Below are positions 17,852 to 25,678 of a stretch of 64,000 nucleotides of DNA, one piece after another. Below the pieces are notes generated by a model, which was not told where the DNA came from, searched no databases, and saw nothing but the letters and a program-made list of their open reading frames with translations. The position numbers were made by a program, and so were the translations under genes. Positions within the stretch are counted from its first letter, which is position 1. Each line of letters starts with the position of its first letter. Source of the stretch: Flavobacteriaceae bacterium PS02334 (GTDB taxonomy: Bacteria > Bacteroidota > Bacteroidia > Flavobacteriales > Flavobacteriaceae); the NCBI GenBank assembly GCA_029959295.1, contig JASCOH010000008.1, positions 1 to 64,000 of the forward strand, in the 5' to 3' direction.

Positions 17852-17866
17852 TAGAGTAATTATAAA

Positions 17867-17882
17867 TTTAGACAAATCTAAA
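17867..17882. promoter_or_regulatory. Palindromic operator candidate (DtxR/MntR type) over the TonB receptor promoter
   Basis: TTTAGACAAATCTAAA is a perfect inverted repeat with 6-base arms and a 4-base centre. On the - strand it contains TAGATTTG (plus 17873-17880), a match to the -7 consensus of the TonB receptor gene. It also lies just upstream of the Nramp promoter region. A bound repressor would block the receptor promoter and could affect Nramp. Related TCTAAATT words occur at the feoA promoter. Confidence 0.55.
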
Positions 17883-17912
17883 AATTATATTTTAGTAATC
17901 AAATAATTTTAT

Positions 17913-17920
17913 TAAATTTG
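17913..17920 (+). promoter_or_regulatory. -7 element of the Nramp gene
   Basis: TAAATTTG matches TAnnTTTG and lies 12 bases before the first ATG (17932). The leader is therefore very short, or translation starts at the ATG at 17941. Confidence 0.55.
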
Positions 17921-17931
17921 TATAATAAGTT

Positions 17932-19812
17932 ATGTTTCATATGGGTAAATCTCTAGAGGAAGTCCACGGATCGATTTCCACAGAAAATAAAAAATCAGGA
18001 TTTAGAAAAATATTAGCCTTTTTAGGCCCGGCTTATTTAATCAGCGTGGGTTATATGGATCCAGGAAACTGGGCAACCGACCTTGCCGGAGGAAGCCAAT
18101 TTGGCTACAGCTTGCTTTGGGTTTTGTTAATGAGCAACATCATGGCCTTGCTTTTGCAGAGTTTAAGTGCGCGCCTCGGAATCGTTACGCAGCGGGATTT
18201 GGCACAGGCTTCCCGTGAAACTTATTCGCCTTTTATCAATTACATTTTATATTTTTTGGCGGAAATTGCCATTGCGGCCTGTGATCTTGCAGAGGTTTTG
18301 GGAATGGCGATCGGTTTGAATTTATTGTTCGATATTCCGCTGATTGAAGGAGTTTTGATTACGGTTTTAGATACCTTTCTTCTGTTGTTTTTAATCAATA
18401 AAGGAATGCGGAAAATGGAGGCTTTCATTATCGCACTCGTTGCCATCATTGGCTTTTCATTCGTATTTGAAATGATTTTTGCCCAGCCAGAAGTCGATAA
18501 AGTCTTCGCAGGATTGATTCCTTCTTTGCCAAATGAAGCGGCACTTTACATCGCAATCGGAATTATCGGAGCCACAGTAATGCCTCACAATTTATACCTT
18601 CATTCCTCTTTAGTCCAGACTCGAAAATTTGACAGGAGCAATGCCGGAATAAAACAGGCTTTGAAATATAATTTTATAGATTCTACAATCGCGCTGAATT
18701 TGGCTTTCTTCGTAAATGCTGCCATTTTAATTTTAGCCGCCGCAACTTTCCATAAAAATGGCTATTTTGAAGTAGCAGAAATTCAAGATGCGCATCAATT
18801 CTTAGAACCGCTTTTAGGAACAAAATGGGCGCCGGTTTTATTTGCCGTAGCTTTAATTGCTGCGGGACAAAGCTCGACTGTTACTGGAACTTTAGCTGGA
18901 CAAATTATTATGGAAGGTTATTTGAATTTAAGAATCCAGCCTTGGGTGCGCAGAATTATTACCCGACTGATTGCCATTGTTCCAGCCGTTGTCGTGATCG
19001 GAATTTATGGTGATGACATTACCGGAAAATTATTGATTTTCAGTCAAGTAATTCTGAGTTTGCAATTGGGTTTTGCTATTATTCCGCTGATTCATTTTGT
19101 GAGCGACAAGTCAAAAATGAAAGGCTTTCATATTGGCAAATGGACAAAGATTGCCTCTTGGATAATCGCTACAACAATTGTTTCCTTGAATGCAAAATTG
19201 GTTTATGATGAAATCACGGGCTGGATGGAAGCTTCTGAAAATCCTGTGATTCTTTGGCTGACCGTCGTGCCTTTGGCTTTTAGCTTCCTGGTTTTGCTTT
19301 TATATATAGTTTTCAAGCCTTTCTTTGCCAAGTCAAAATCTCAAATAGAAAATCATTCGCCACATAATTTAGCTTTGAAATTTTCTAAATCTGGCTCTTA
19401 CAGCAAAAAGAATATTGCCATTTCTGTAGATTTTTCTAGTGCTGACGAAGCGGCAATCAACAATGCGTTTGAGTTGGGCGGCAATGAGGCAAAATATACG
19501 CTGATTCACGTTGTGGAAACTGTCGGAGCCATAATGTACGGCGACGATATTAAAGATCATGAAACGACAATTGATGAGAAATTGCTAGAAGAATATAAGG
19601 TCATGCTGAACGAGCAAGGTTTTCAGGTGGAAACCAAACTTGGTTTCGGACAGCCAGATAAAGTGATTCCGGCGATTGTGAACAAAGGCGGATTCGATAT
19701 TTTGGTCATGGGAACCCACGGCCACACCGGATTTAAAGATTTGCTTTTCGGAACAACAGTTGATAAATTGCGCCACAAAATCTCGATTCCGTTATTTATT
19801 GTAAAAAAATAA
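17932..19812 (+). CDS. Nramp-family divalent metal transporter fused to a universal stress protein domain
   Basis: This 626-residue membrane protein has an Nramp core (about residues 25-450, 11 predicted TM segments). It carries the metal-binding motif DPGN (43-46) in TM1 and MPHN (217-220) in TM6, the signature of Mn2+/Fe2+ proton symporters. A soluble UspA domain follows (about 475-626) with NIAISVDFSSADEAA and the nucleotide-loop pattern GTHGHTGFKDLLFGTTVDKL. An alternative start at 17941 removes three residues and leaves a more normal leader. The gene precedes a DtxR/MntR-type regulator by 37 bases and probably forms an operon with it. The USP domain may bind ATP and sense energy state; this is inference. 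Confidence 0.93.
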   Translation: MFHMGKSLEEVHGSISTENKKSGFRKILAFLGPAYLISVGYMDPGNWATDLAGGSQFGYSLLWVLLMSNIMALLLQSLSARLGIVTQRDLAQASRETYSPFINYILYFLAEIAIAACDLAEVLGMAIGLNLLFDIPLIEGVLITVLDTFLLLFLINKGMRKMEAFIIALVAIIGFSFVFEMIFAQPEVDKVFAGLIPSLPNEAALYIAIGIIGATVMPHNLYLHSSLVQTRKFDRSNAGIKQALKYNFIDSTIALNLAFFVNAAILILAAATFHKNGYFEVAEIQDAHQFLEPLLGTKWAPVLFAVALIAAGQSSTVTGTLAGQIIMEGYLNLRIQPWVRRIITRLIAIVPAVVVIGIYGDDITGKLLIFSQVILSLQLGFAIIPLIHFVSDKSKMKGFHIGKWTKIASWIIATTIVSLNAKLVYDEITGWMEASENPVILWLTVVPLAFSFLVLLLYIVFKPFFAKSKSQIENHSPHNLALKFSKSGSYSKKNIAISVDFSSADEAAINNAFELGGNEAKYTLIHVVETVGAIMYGDDIKDHETTIDEKLLEEYKVMLNEQGFQVETKLGFGQPDKVIPAIVNKGGFDILVMGTHGHTGFKDLLFGTTVDKLRHKISIPLFIVKK

Positions 19813-19849
19813 CCCAAAATTCTATACCCAAAACCTTATACCCCAAAAG

Positions 19850-20506
19850 ATGACTTTTTCAGAAGAAAATTACTTAAAAACAATCTATCACTTGACCAAT
19901 GCTGTCGATTCTGATGTGTGCAGTACAAACGCTATTGCCGAAAAAATGGATACAAAAGCATCATCTGTGACTGATATGCTGAAAAAATTGGCTGAAAAAA
20001 ATCTGATTCACTATATAAAATACCAAGGCGTTTCCTTGACAGATCAAGGAAAATTGGCTGCTAAAATGATTGTCAGGAAGCATCGCTTATGGGAAGTTTT
20101 TTTGGTAGAAAAATTAGATTTCTCTTGGGATGAGGTGCATGATATCGCCGAACAGTTGGAACATATCAAGTCTGAAAAATTAATAAATAAGTTAGATGAT
20201 TTTTTAGGAAATCCTACGGAAGATCCGCATGGTGACCCAATTCCAGATAGTAACGGAAGAATCACCAAGGTTGAAAAACAGTTGCTTTCTGAATTATCTG
20301 AAAATCAAACCGGAATCTGTGTTGGAGTAAAAGATACGTCTTCTGAATTTTTGAAATATTTAGACAAGCAGGAAATTGCGCTTGGCTCAAAAATCGAATT
20401 TGTTTCCAAGGAAAGTTTCGATGCTTCGTTAAAAATAAAAGTAAACGGTAAGGAATTGGTTATCTCAAGCAAAATTGCAGGCAACCTTTTTGTGAAGTTG
20501 ATTTAA
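19850..20506 (+). CDS. DtxR/MntR-family metal-dependent transcriptional regulator
   Basis: The 218-residue protein has an N-terminal winged helix (about 1-65; EENYLKTIYHL, KASSVTDMLKKLAEKNLI). The metal-binding dimerisation domain follows (about 65-140; MIVRKHRLWEVFLVEKL with the H/E ligands, DEVHDIAEQLEH, GNPTEDPHGDPIP). A C-terminal FeoA/SH3-like domain spans about 145-218. It should repress metal uptake genes when Mn2+ or Fe2+ is bound. Its position with Nramp and beside the feo operon, together with palindromes on two nearby promoters, supports this role. Whether it answers to Mn or Fe cannot be decided from sequence. Confidence 0.93.
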   Translation: MTFSEENYLKTIYHLTNAVDSDVCSTNAIAEKMDTKASSVTDMLKKLAEKNLIHYIKYQGVSLTDQGKLAAKMIVRKHRLWEVFLVEKLDFSWDEVHDIAEQLEHIKSEKLINKLDDFLGNPTEDPHGDPIPDSNGRITKVEKQLLSELSENQTGICVGVKDTSSEFLKYLDKQEIALGSKIEFVSKESFDASLKIKVNGKELVISSKIAGNLFVKLI

Positions 20507-20631
20507 CTGCATCCGCAGTCGCCACTGCCGCAATTTCCTGATTTTTTCTTCTTTTTGAAAAAGAATTTCTTGACCAGAAAAGCGAACGCTCCGGCAACCA
20601 AAACATACATTATGACGGTTTGTAAATCCAT
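20503..20631 (-). CDS. FeoB-associated Cys-rich membrane protein
   Basis: This is a small gene of 42 residues, beginning MDLQTVIMYVLVAGAFAFLV (one TM segment), then a Lys-rich stretch and a Cys-rich tail (GNCGSGDCGCS). It matches the FeoB-associated Cys-rich membrane protein family found next to feoB in many bacteria. It starts 54 bases after the feoB stop, on the same strand. It ends with a stop codon that overlaps the stop of the regulator gene on the other strand. It may help FeoB handle ferrous iron; the mechanism is not known. Confidence 0.88.
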   Translation of the reverse strand: MDLQTVIMYVLVAGAFAFLVKKFFFKKKKKSGNCGSGDCGCS

Positions 20632-20685
20632 AGTGCAAAGTTAAAAACTAGCGTGTTTTATTTGTCCCAAAAAAAGCATAAACTC

Positions 20686-22791
20686 TTATTTTAGAATCTG
20701 ATAAGCCAGCAAAGAAACCGTGTAAGCAAATGTGCTCATGAAAACCAGCTGGAACATCGGCCATTTCCAAGAATTCGTTTCTTTTCTCGTAATTGCTAGA
20801 GTACTAATACATTGCATCGCAAAAGCATAAAATAGTAGCAAGGAAATTCCTGTCGCAAAATTGAAAATCGGCTTGCCCGTAATCGGATCGACTTCCGCTT
20901 CCATTCTATTTTTGATCGTGACTTCTTCCTCGCTGTGGCTTCCTACGTTGTAAATCGTGGCTAATGTGCCTACAAAAACCTCGCGCGCGGCAAAAGAAGT
21001 AACTACGGCAATTCCTATTTTCCAATCATATCCTAATGGGCTGATGACGGGTTCTATGCTTTTTCCAATGATTCCGATATAGGAGTTTTCCAACTGAAAA
21101 GAAGCAATTTCGTCTTGGATTACTTCCTTTGGAGCATCGATGTTTTCGGGCATTTCGGTTACGATTTTTTCTGCATTTGCAAAATTTTTACCCGGACCGT
21201 GAGAGCCAAGAAACCATAAGATTATAGACAAAGCCAAGATGATTTTTCCAGCCCCGAAAACAAACGCTTTGGTTTTTTCAATTACGTTAATCGCTACGTT
21301 TTTAAACAAAGGCAGTCTGTAATTCGGCATTTCAACTACAAAATAAGACTTCGTTTTTAATTTTAAAATCTTATTCAGGACATAAGCTGAAAAGACCGCC
21401 ATTCCAAACCCTAAAAGATATAAAATCATCAAAGTCAGCCCTTGTAAATTTACAATCCCAAAGAGTCTTTCGTCAGGAATAATCAAGGCAATCAAGATGG
21501 CATAAACGGGCAATCTTGCTGAACATGTGGTAAAAGGAGTGACTAAAATCGTAATCAATCTTTCTTTCCAGTTTTCAATATTTCGTGCAGCCATAATTGC
21601 AGGAATGGCACAAGCCGTACCCGAAATCAAAGGCACAACGCTTTTGCCGCTAAGGCCAAATCTCCGCATTATTTTATCCATCAAAAAGACGACGCGGCTC
21701 ATATAACCGCTTTCTTCCAAGACGGAAATGAATAAGAAAAGAAAGGCGATTTGCGGGATAAAAATGACAACGCCGCCAATTCCTGGAATGATTCCTTCAG
21801 AAATCAAGTCAGTCAGAACGCCTGGATTCAGGTGCGTTTTTGCGTAAGAAGCCAGCGATGCGAACGATTCGTCAATGAAATCCATTGGAATGCTCGACCA
21901 AGAAAATACCGACTGGAAGATGAGCATCAAGATTCCGAAGAAAATTAAATAGCCATAGATTTTATGCGTCAAGATTTTGTCAAGCTTCGCGCGAATTCCC
22001 TTTGCTTTTGCGACGTCGACTTGATAGCCGACTTTCAGGACATCATTGATAAACTGATATCTTTTTATGGTTTCCTTCTGCTGCATTTTCTTCAGCTCGG
22101 GATTTGATTTTACAAATGATTTTTCAGCAATTTCCTGTCTTTGGAGGTTTCCGAAGTTTGCATCTTGCGTAATGACAAGCCACAATTTATAAAGCAGTTC
22201 TTTTGGAAAGACATGGCGCAAATTGTTGAAATAATCAGGATCAATGCTTGAAGCGTTCAGGCAAGGCTCTGAAGAAAGATTTTTATAATCGGCGATGAGG
22301 TTTTTCAGCGTCTCGATTCCTTGATTTTTTCTCGAACTGATCAGCGCAATTTTCGTTTTCAGCTGTTCTTCAAGATAAGGAATGTCTAATGAAATTCCCT
22401 TATAATCCATGCGGTCTGCCATATTGATGACCAAAATTGTCGGAATCTCAAGATCTTTGATTTGGGTAAACAGCAATAGATTTCTTTTCAGGTTTTCTAC
22501 TTCTGTGACTACAACCGCCACGTCAGGATAATTGGCGTCATTTTTATTTAAAAGCAATTCTATCACCACGTTTTCATCGATAGAACTGGCGTTTAGGCTA
22601 TAAGTTCCGGGCAAATCTAGAATGGTCGCCTTGATATTTTCGTTGAGCTTGCAGAAGCCGATTTTCTTTTCTACCGTGATTCCCGGATAATTCCCGACCT
22701 GCTGTTTCAAGCCTGTAAGCTGGTTGAATACAGAGGTTTTACCCACATTAGGGTTTCCTATCAAGGCTACTTTTAAATTTTTGTGGCTCAT
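20686..22791 (-). CDS. feoB: Ferrous iron transport protein B
   Basis: The 701-residue protein has an N-terminal GTPase domain: G1 GNPNVGKTS (12-20), G2 GNYPGITVEKK, G3 DLPGTYSL, G4 INMAD and G5 SSRKNQG. A linker helical region follows, then about 8-9 TM segments with two Gate regions (VFIPQIAFLFLFISVLEESGYMSR and TTCSARLPVYAILI). It moves Fe2+ across the inner membrane. The start ATG at 22791 is 4 bases after the feoA stop, and the FeoB-associated gene follows. The length is typical of Bacteroidota FeoB without fused FeoA. Confidence 0.97.
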   Translation of the reverse strand: MSHKNLKVALIGNPNVGKTSVFNQLTGLKQQVGNYPGITVEKKIGFCKLNENIKATILDLPGTYSLNASSIDENVVIELLLNKNDANYPDVAVVVTEVENLKRNLLLFTQIKDLEIPTILVINMADRMDYKGISLDIPYLEEQLKTKIALISSRKNQGIETLKNLIADYKNLSSEPCLNASSIDPDYFNNLRHVFPKELLYKLWLVITQDANFGNLQRQEIAEKSFVKSNPELKKMQQKETIKRYQFINDVLKVGYQVDVAKAKGIRAKLDKILTHKIYGYLIFFGILMLIFQSVFSWSSIPMDFIDESFASLASYAKTHLNPGVLTDLISEGIIPGIGGVVIFIPQIAFLFLFISVLEESGYMSRVVFLMDKIMRRFGLSGKSVVPLISGTACAIPAIMAARNIENWKERLITILVTPFTTCSARLPVYAILIALIIPDERLFGIVNLQGLTLMILYLLGFGMAVFSAYVLNKILKLKTKSYFVVEMPNYRLPLFKNVAINVIEKTKAFVFGAGKIILALSIILWFLGSHGPGKNFANAEKIVTEMPENIDAPKEVIQDEIASFQLENSYIGIIGKSIEPVISPLGYDWKIGIAVVTSFAAREVFVGTLATIYNVGSHSEEEVTIKNRMEAEVDPITGKPIFNFATGISLLLFYAFAMQCISTLAITRKETNSWKWPMFQLVFMSTFAYTVSLLAYQILK

Positions 22792-22795
22792 AATG

Positions 22796-23026
22796 CTATT
22801 CGCTAACGATTTCTATATTGATTTCGCTGGCCGTTTCTATTCTGATAGCCACATGGCTGTCGTTTACATTGATATAAATCGGGTCTCCAAGGGGTGCAAT
22901 CTGCAACATCTCCACACTATTGCCCGGCAGGCATCCCATTTCAAGAAGCTTAAGGGGAATAGTGTCAATATTAAAATCGAGGATGAGCGCCTTTTGGCCA
23001 ATTTTTAGATCTGCAAGCGTTTTCAA
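22796..23026 (-). CDS. feoA: Ferrous iron transport protein A (FeoA), TTG start
   Basis: The 76-residue SH3-like FeoA has LADLKIGQKALILDFN, PLKLLEMGCLPGNSVEML and APLGDPIYI. The only fitting start is TTG at 23026, as no ATG lies upstream in frame near a plausible position. The -7 box is only about 30 bases upstream, and repeated TCTAAATT words lie between it and the start. FeoA binds FeoB and modulates its GTPase. It is the first gene of feoA-feoB-Cys-rich protein. Confidence 0.93.
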   Translation of the reverse strand: MKTLADLKIGQKALILDFNIDTIPLKLLEMGCLPGNSVEMLQIAPLGDPIYINVNDSHVAIRIETASEINIEIVSE

Positions 23027-23027
23027 G

Positions 23028-23060
23028 TCTAATTTAGATTGAATTTAGATTGCAAAAGTA
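23028..23060 (-). promoter_or_regulatory. feoA promoter and candidate metal-regulator operator
   Basis: On the - strand TACTTTTG (plus 23053-23060) matches the -7 element TAnnTTTG. A TTG lies about 22 bases further upstream (plus 23083-23085). Immediately downstream the - strand reads ATCTAAATT twice with an 11-base period, followed by AGA, so TCTAA-T-TTAGA forms a short palindrome (23029-23039). These words match the arms of the palindrome at 17867-17882. The site covers the expected transcription start, where a DtxR-type repressor would act. Confidence 0.55.
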
Positions 23061-23602
23061 AGGAAATTATTTTGGTTTGGGTCAATCTCTCTAGGGTTTT
23101 GGATAAAAGGTATTGGCTTGTAAGGTTATGCCGATGTTAATTTTTCAGAAGTACGTATTTCCAAAATATTAAATTTTAAAATTTTGTAGAATCGCCAATC
23201 GGCTGAATTGTTTTTTTGCTATAAAAGGCGTTAAAAAAGCAAGCTTTATTTTCTTTTCAAATCTTCCTTTTTTAGAATTTCAACTTATGCTTTTTGATAG
23301 TTATTTGTATGCAATTCTTCGAGTTTTATTTTTACTCAAAAACAAGCTAAAACAACAGCTACATTTTGCTTGTTTTTTAGGAGTTTGAATGCATCTTTGT
23401 TCGAGAGTTGTTCGGTAAAATTGCCTTTTTACCGAACAAAGTGCAACAATCCTCGAACGAACCCCGAACAAACCTCGAACAAAACCCAAGAAATAGGGAA
23501 TTGAATTATGTAATTTCTGTAAGATTAACACGTAATTTTATAAAGCTTTGCAATTTTACCCAGCCTATCTTTACAATTACAAATAATCAAAATAGAAACG
23601 TC
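23061..23602. other. Intergenic region with inverted repeat and CGAAC repeats
   Basis: No convincing gene is seen in these roughly 540 bases. A perfect inverted repeat GTTCGGTAAAA / TTTTACCGAAC lies at 23411-23438 with a 6-base loop. It is followed at 23451-23488 by irregular repeats of CCTCGAAC, CCCCGAAC and CCTCGAAC. The rest is AT-rich. The repeats could be a remnant of a mobile sequence or a protein-binding region; nothing decides this. Confidence 0.4.
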
Positions 23603-24046
23603 ATGAAAAACTTACTTTATATTGCCATTCTTGCTTTAGCTTTTACCTCATGCAGAGATACGAAAGCAGAAAGCGTAGCATTAGAGCAACAGCGTGAACT
23701 GGATTCTATGAAAGTTGCTATAAAGGCACAAGCAGAAGCAGCGGCTAAGCAAAAAACAATCGATTCTATGAATGCTATCGTAGCAGAAAGAGAAGCGGCA
23801 GCCAATGCAAGAGTAGCCTCAGCAAATTCTAGAAATACAGCAACAACCACTACAACAGAGACTAAGAAAAAAGGCTGGAGTTCTACTGCAAAAGGTGCTG
23901 TAATCGGAGCCGGAGCTGGAGCAATAACCGGAGCCGCAGTTTCTAAGAAAAAAGGAGAGGGCGCCATAATCGGAGGTTTGGCCGGAGCCGCAGTAGGTGC
24001 GGGAACTGGAGCTATAATCGATGGCAGTAAAAAGAAAAAAGAATAA
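23603..24046 (+). CDS. Glycine-zipper lipoprotein (YMGG-like)
   Basis: The ATG at 23603 gives 147 residues beginning MKNLLYIAILALAFTSCRD, a lipoprotein signal with Cys17 as acylation site. A charged, Ala-rich coiled-coil segment (about 30-75) and a Thr-rich linker follow. The glycine-zipper tail (about 90-140) repeats GAVIGAGAGAITGAA and GAIIGGLAGAAVGAGTGA. Such tails insert into or pack against membranes, so it is probably an outer-membrane-associated lipoprotein. Longer reading frames upstream lack a signal sequence and were not used. Confidence 0.82.
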   Translation: MKNLLYIAILALAFTSCRDTKAESVALEQQRELDSMKVAIKAQAEAAAKQKTIDSMNAIVAEREAAANARVASANSRNTATTTTTETKKKGWSSTAKGAVIGAGAGAITGAAVSKKKGEGAIIGGLAGAAVGAGTGAIIDGSKKKKE

Positions 24047-24072
24047 CAACAATAATAAATCCGATGAGTGAG

Positions 24073-24107
24073 GCGGGATACTATGCAAATGGTATCCCGC
24101 TTTTTTT
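24073..24107 (+). terminator. Rho-independent terminator
   Basis: Hairpin GCGGGATAC / GTATCCCGC with a 10-base loop and T7 tail, 26 bases after the glycine-zipper gene. Confidence 0.9.
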
Positions 24108-24190
24108 ATGGAAATCTTAAGCATAAAGTTGGGATAGTTTTTTACTTTTAAGGAAAATTTTAAAGCTATGAAAATAGCATACTCCAGATA

Positions 24191-25000
24191 ATGAAATTAG
24201 TATTTAAAATTGCTGCTATCTTTGGCATCGTATTTTCTTCTTTTGCTCAAAAAAGTGAGATCATAGTTATTGGAAACGTGCACACGCCAATGGACCGTTA
24301 TAATGCTGACAGCCTTTATAATATCATGGAAAAAGTCAAGCCAGATATTATTCTGCATGAAATTGACCATACTTTTTTTACCAAGGATTTTAAGTTCAAA
24401 GCGCCTTCAAAAGAAAATGAGCAGAATGCGTCAGAGCGCTATCTTGCAAAACATCCTGAGGTATTGATTCGTCCGTTTGAATTTGAGGGAAGAAATGAAT
24501 ACCGCAGAGAAAAAGGAATTAAGCAATCAGAAAGTCCGACGATGCGAATTCTCGACAGCCTTTACAGTTCAGGTAAACTGACTGAAAAACAGCGCACTAT
24601 TGTTTCTGAATACAGAAGATTGACTGATCAGCTGAATTCTTTCGGGTATTTATCTGCAATTAATTTCAACAATCCAAAAACGGACAGTATTTCAAAAATC
24701 CGACAATATTACCAACATCACGAAATCAGGAAAGTGATCAATGAGCAGAAGATTTTTTCAGAGATAAAAGTCACAACTACAACTGGAAAAAAAGTAAGCC
24801 TTAAAGAAGGATACAATGAATTTTGTGATTTCTGGGATTTGCGAAATAAAACTATGGCAAAAAATATTATTGCCTACACCAAGAAATATCCGGGCAAGAA
24901 AATAATCGTTTTGACAGGCTATTATCACCGTTATTATCTTCTGGAAGAATTGAAAAAAGCAGGGAAAAAGAAATTTGAAATTAAGGAATTTTATGAATAA
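24191..25000 (+). CDS. Exported protein, possible TraB/TIKI (PrgY-like) superfamily
   Basis: The 269-residue protein has a signal peptide (MKLVFKIAAIFGIVFSSFAQ). The pattern IIVIGNVHTPMDRYNADSLY...PDIILHEIDHTFF near the N terminus and KKIIVLTGYYHRYYLLEEL near the C terminus resembles the TraB/TIKI/EreA-like fold, where paired His and Glu bind metal. The match is by pattern only. Its activity (a metallopeptidase or hydrolase in relatives) is not established. It ends directly before the acetyltransferase gene. Confidence 0.5.
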   Translation: MKLVFKIAAIFGIVFSSFAQKSEIIVIGNVHTPMDRYNADSLYNIMEKVKPDIILHEIDHTFFTKDFKFKAPSKENEQNASERYLAKHPEVLIRPFEFEGRNEYRREKGIKQSESPTMRILDSLYSSGKLTEKQRTIVSEYRRLTDQLNSFGYLSAINFNNPKTDSISKIRQYYQHHEIRKVINEQKIFSEIKVTTTTGKKVSLKEGYNEFCDFWDLRNKTMAKNIIAYTKKYPGKKIIVLTGYYHRYYLLEELKKAGKKKFEIKEFYE

Positions 25001-25024
25001 GTGCCTTTGGCCATTGCTATAATG

Positions 25025-25618
25025 ATGACAGAAAAAGAAAAAATGATTGCTGGCGAGCCTTATTTCGCCAATGGAAAAGAACTTTTTACAGAAAGACAAG
25101 ACGCCAAGGAATTGGTTTTTGAGTTCAATAATCTTCCTCCGAAAGAAATAAAGCCGAGGAATGAAATCATCAAAAAACTCTTCGGAAAAACAGAAAAAGG
25201 TTTTTATATCGAACCTCCTTTTCGCTGTGATTATGGCTATAATATTTTTATAGGAAAGAATTTTTATAGCAATTACAACTGCACGATTTTAGACTGCGCT
25301 GAAGTGAGAATAGGCGATAACGTAATGTTTGCACCAAACGTAAGCATTTTTACAGCCGGCCATCCCATACATTTTGAAAAAAGAAATACAGGAATCGAAT
25401 ATGCTTTTCCGGTAACAATCGGCAATAACGTGTGGATCGGAGGCAATGTGGTAATCAATCCAGGAATCACGATTGGCGACAATACCGTCATCGGTTCAGG
25501 AAGCGTGGTAACCAAGGATATTCCTGATAATGTAATTGCAGTTGGAAATCCGTGCAAAGTTATTAGGGAAATTACCGAGGAAGATAAATTATATTATTTC
25601 AAAAAAATGAAACTTTAA
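25025..25618 (+). CDS. Sugar O-acetyltransferase (maltose/galactoside type, hexapeptide repeat)
   Basis: The ATG at 25025 (MTEKEKMIAGEPYFANG) gives 197 residues and matches the usual N terminus of Maa/LacA enzymes; a second ATG at 25022 is possible. The Mac domain (about 5-60) is followed by a left-handed beta-helix of hexapeptide repeats: IGDNVMFAPNVSIFTAGHP with the catalytic His, then IGNNVWIGGNVVINPGITIGDNTVIGSGSVVTKDI. It transfers acetyl from acetyl-CoA to a sugar hydroxyl; the natural substrate is unknown. Confidence 0.92.
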   Translation: MTEKEKMIAGEPYFANGKELFTERQDAKELVFEFNNLPPKEIKPRNEIIKKLFGKTEKGFYIEPPFRCDYGYNIFIGKNFYSNYNCTILDCAEVRIGDNVMFAPNVSIFTAGHPIHFEKRNTGIEYAFPVTIGNNVWIGGNVVINPGITIGDNTVIGSGSVVTKDIPDNVIAVGNPCKVIREITEEDKLYYFKKMKL

Positions 25619-25678
25619 GATTTTATAAAACGTATTATTTGATTTTAAGAGTTAAATTTAGAATAAATAAATCAAAAA

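Noticed and set aside
23301-23531. 76-residue reading frame on the - strand in the gap before the glycine-zipper gene
   Set aside because: No family motif, odd Cys/Arg-rich composition, and it overlaps the CGAAC repeat cluster; judged non-coding.
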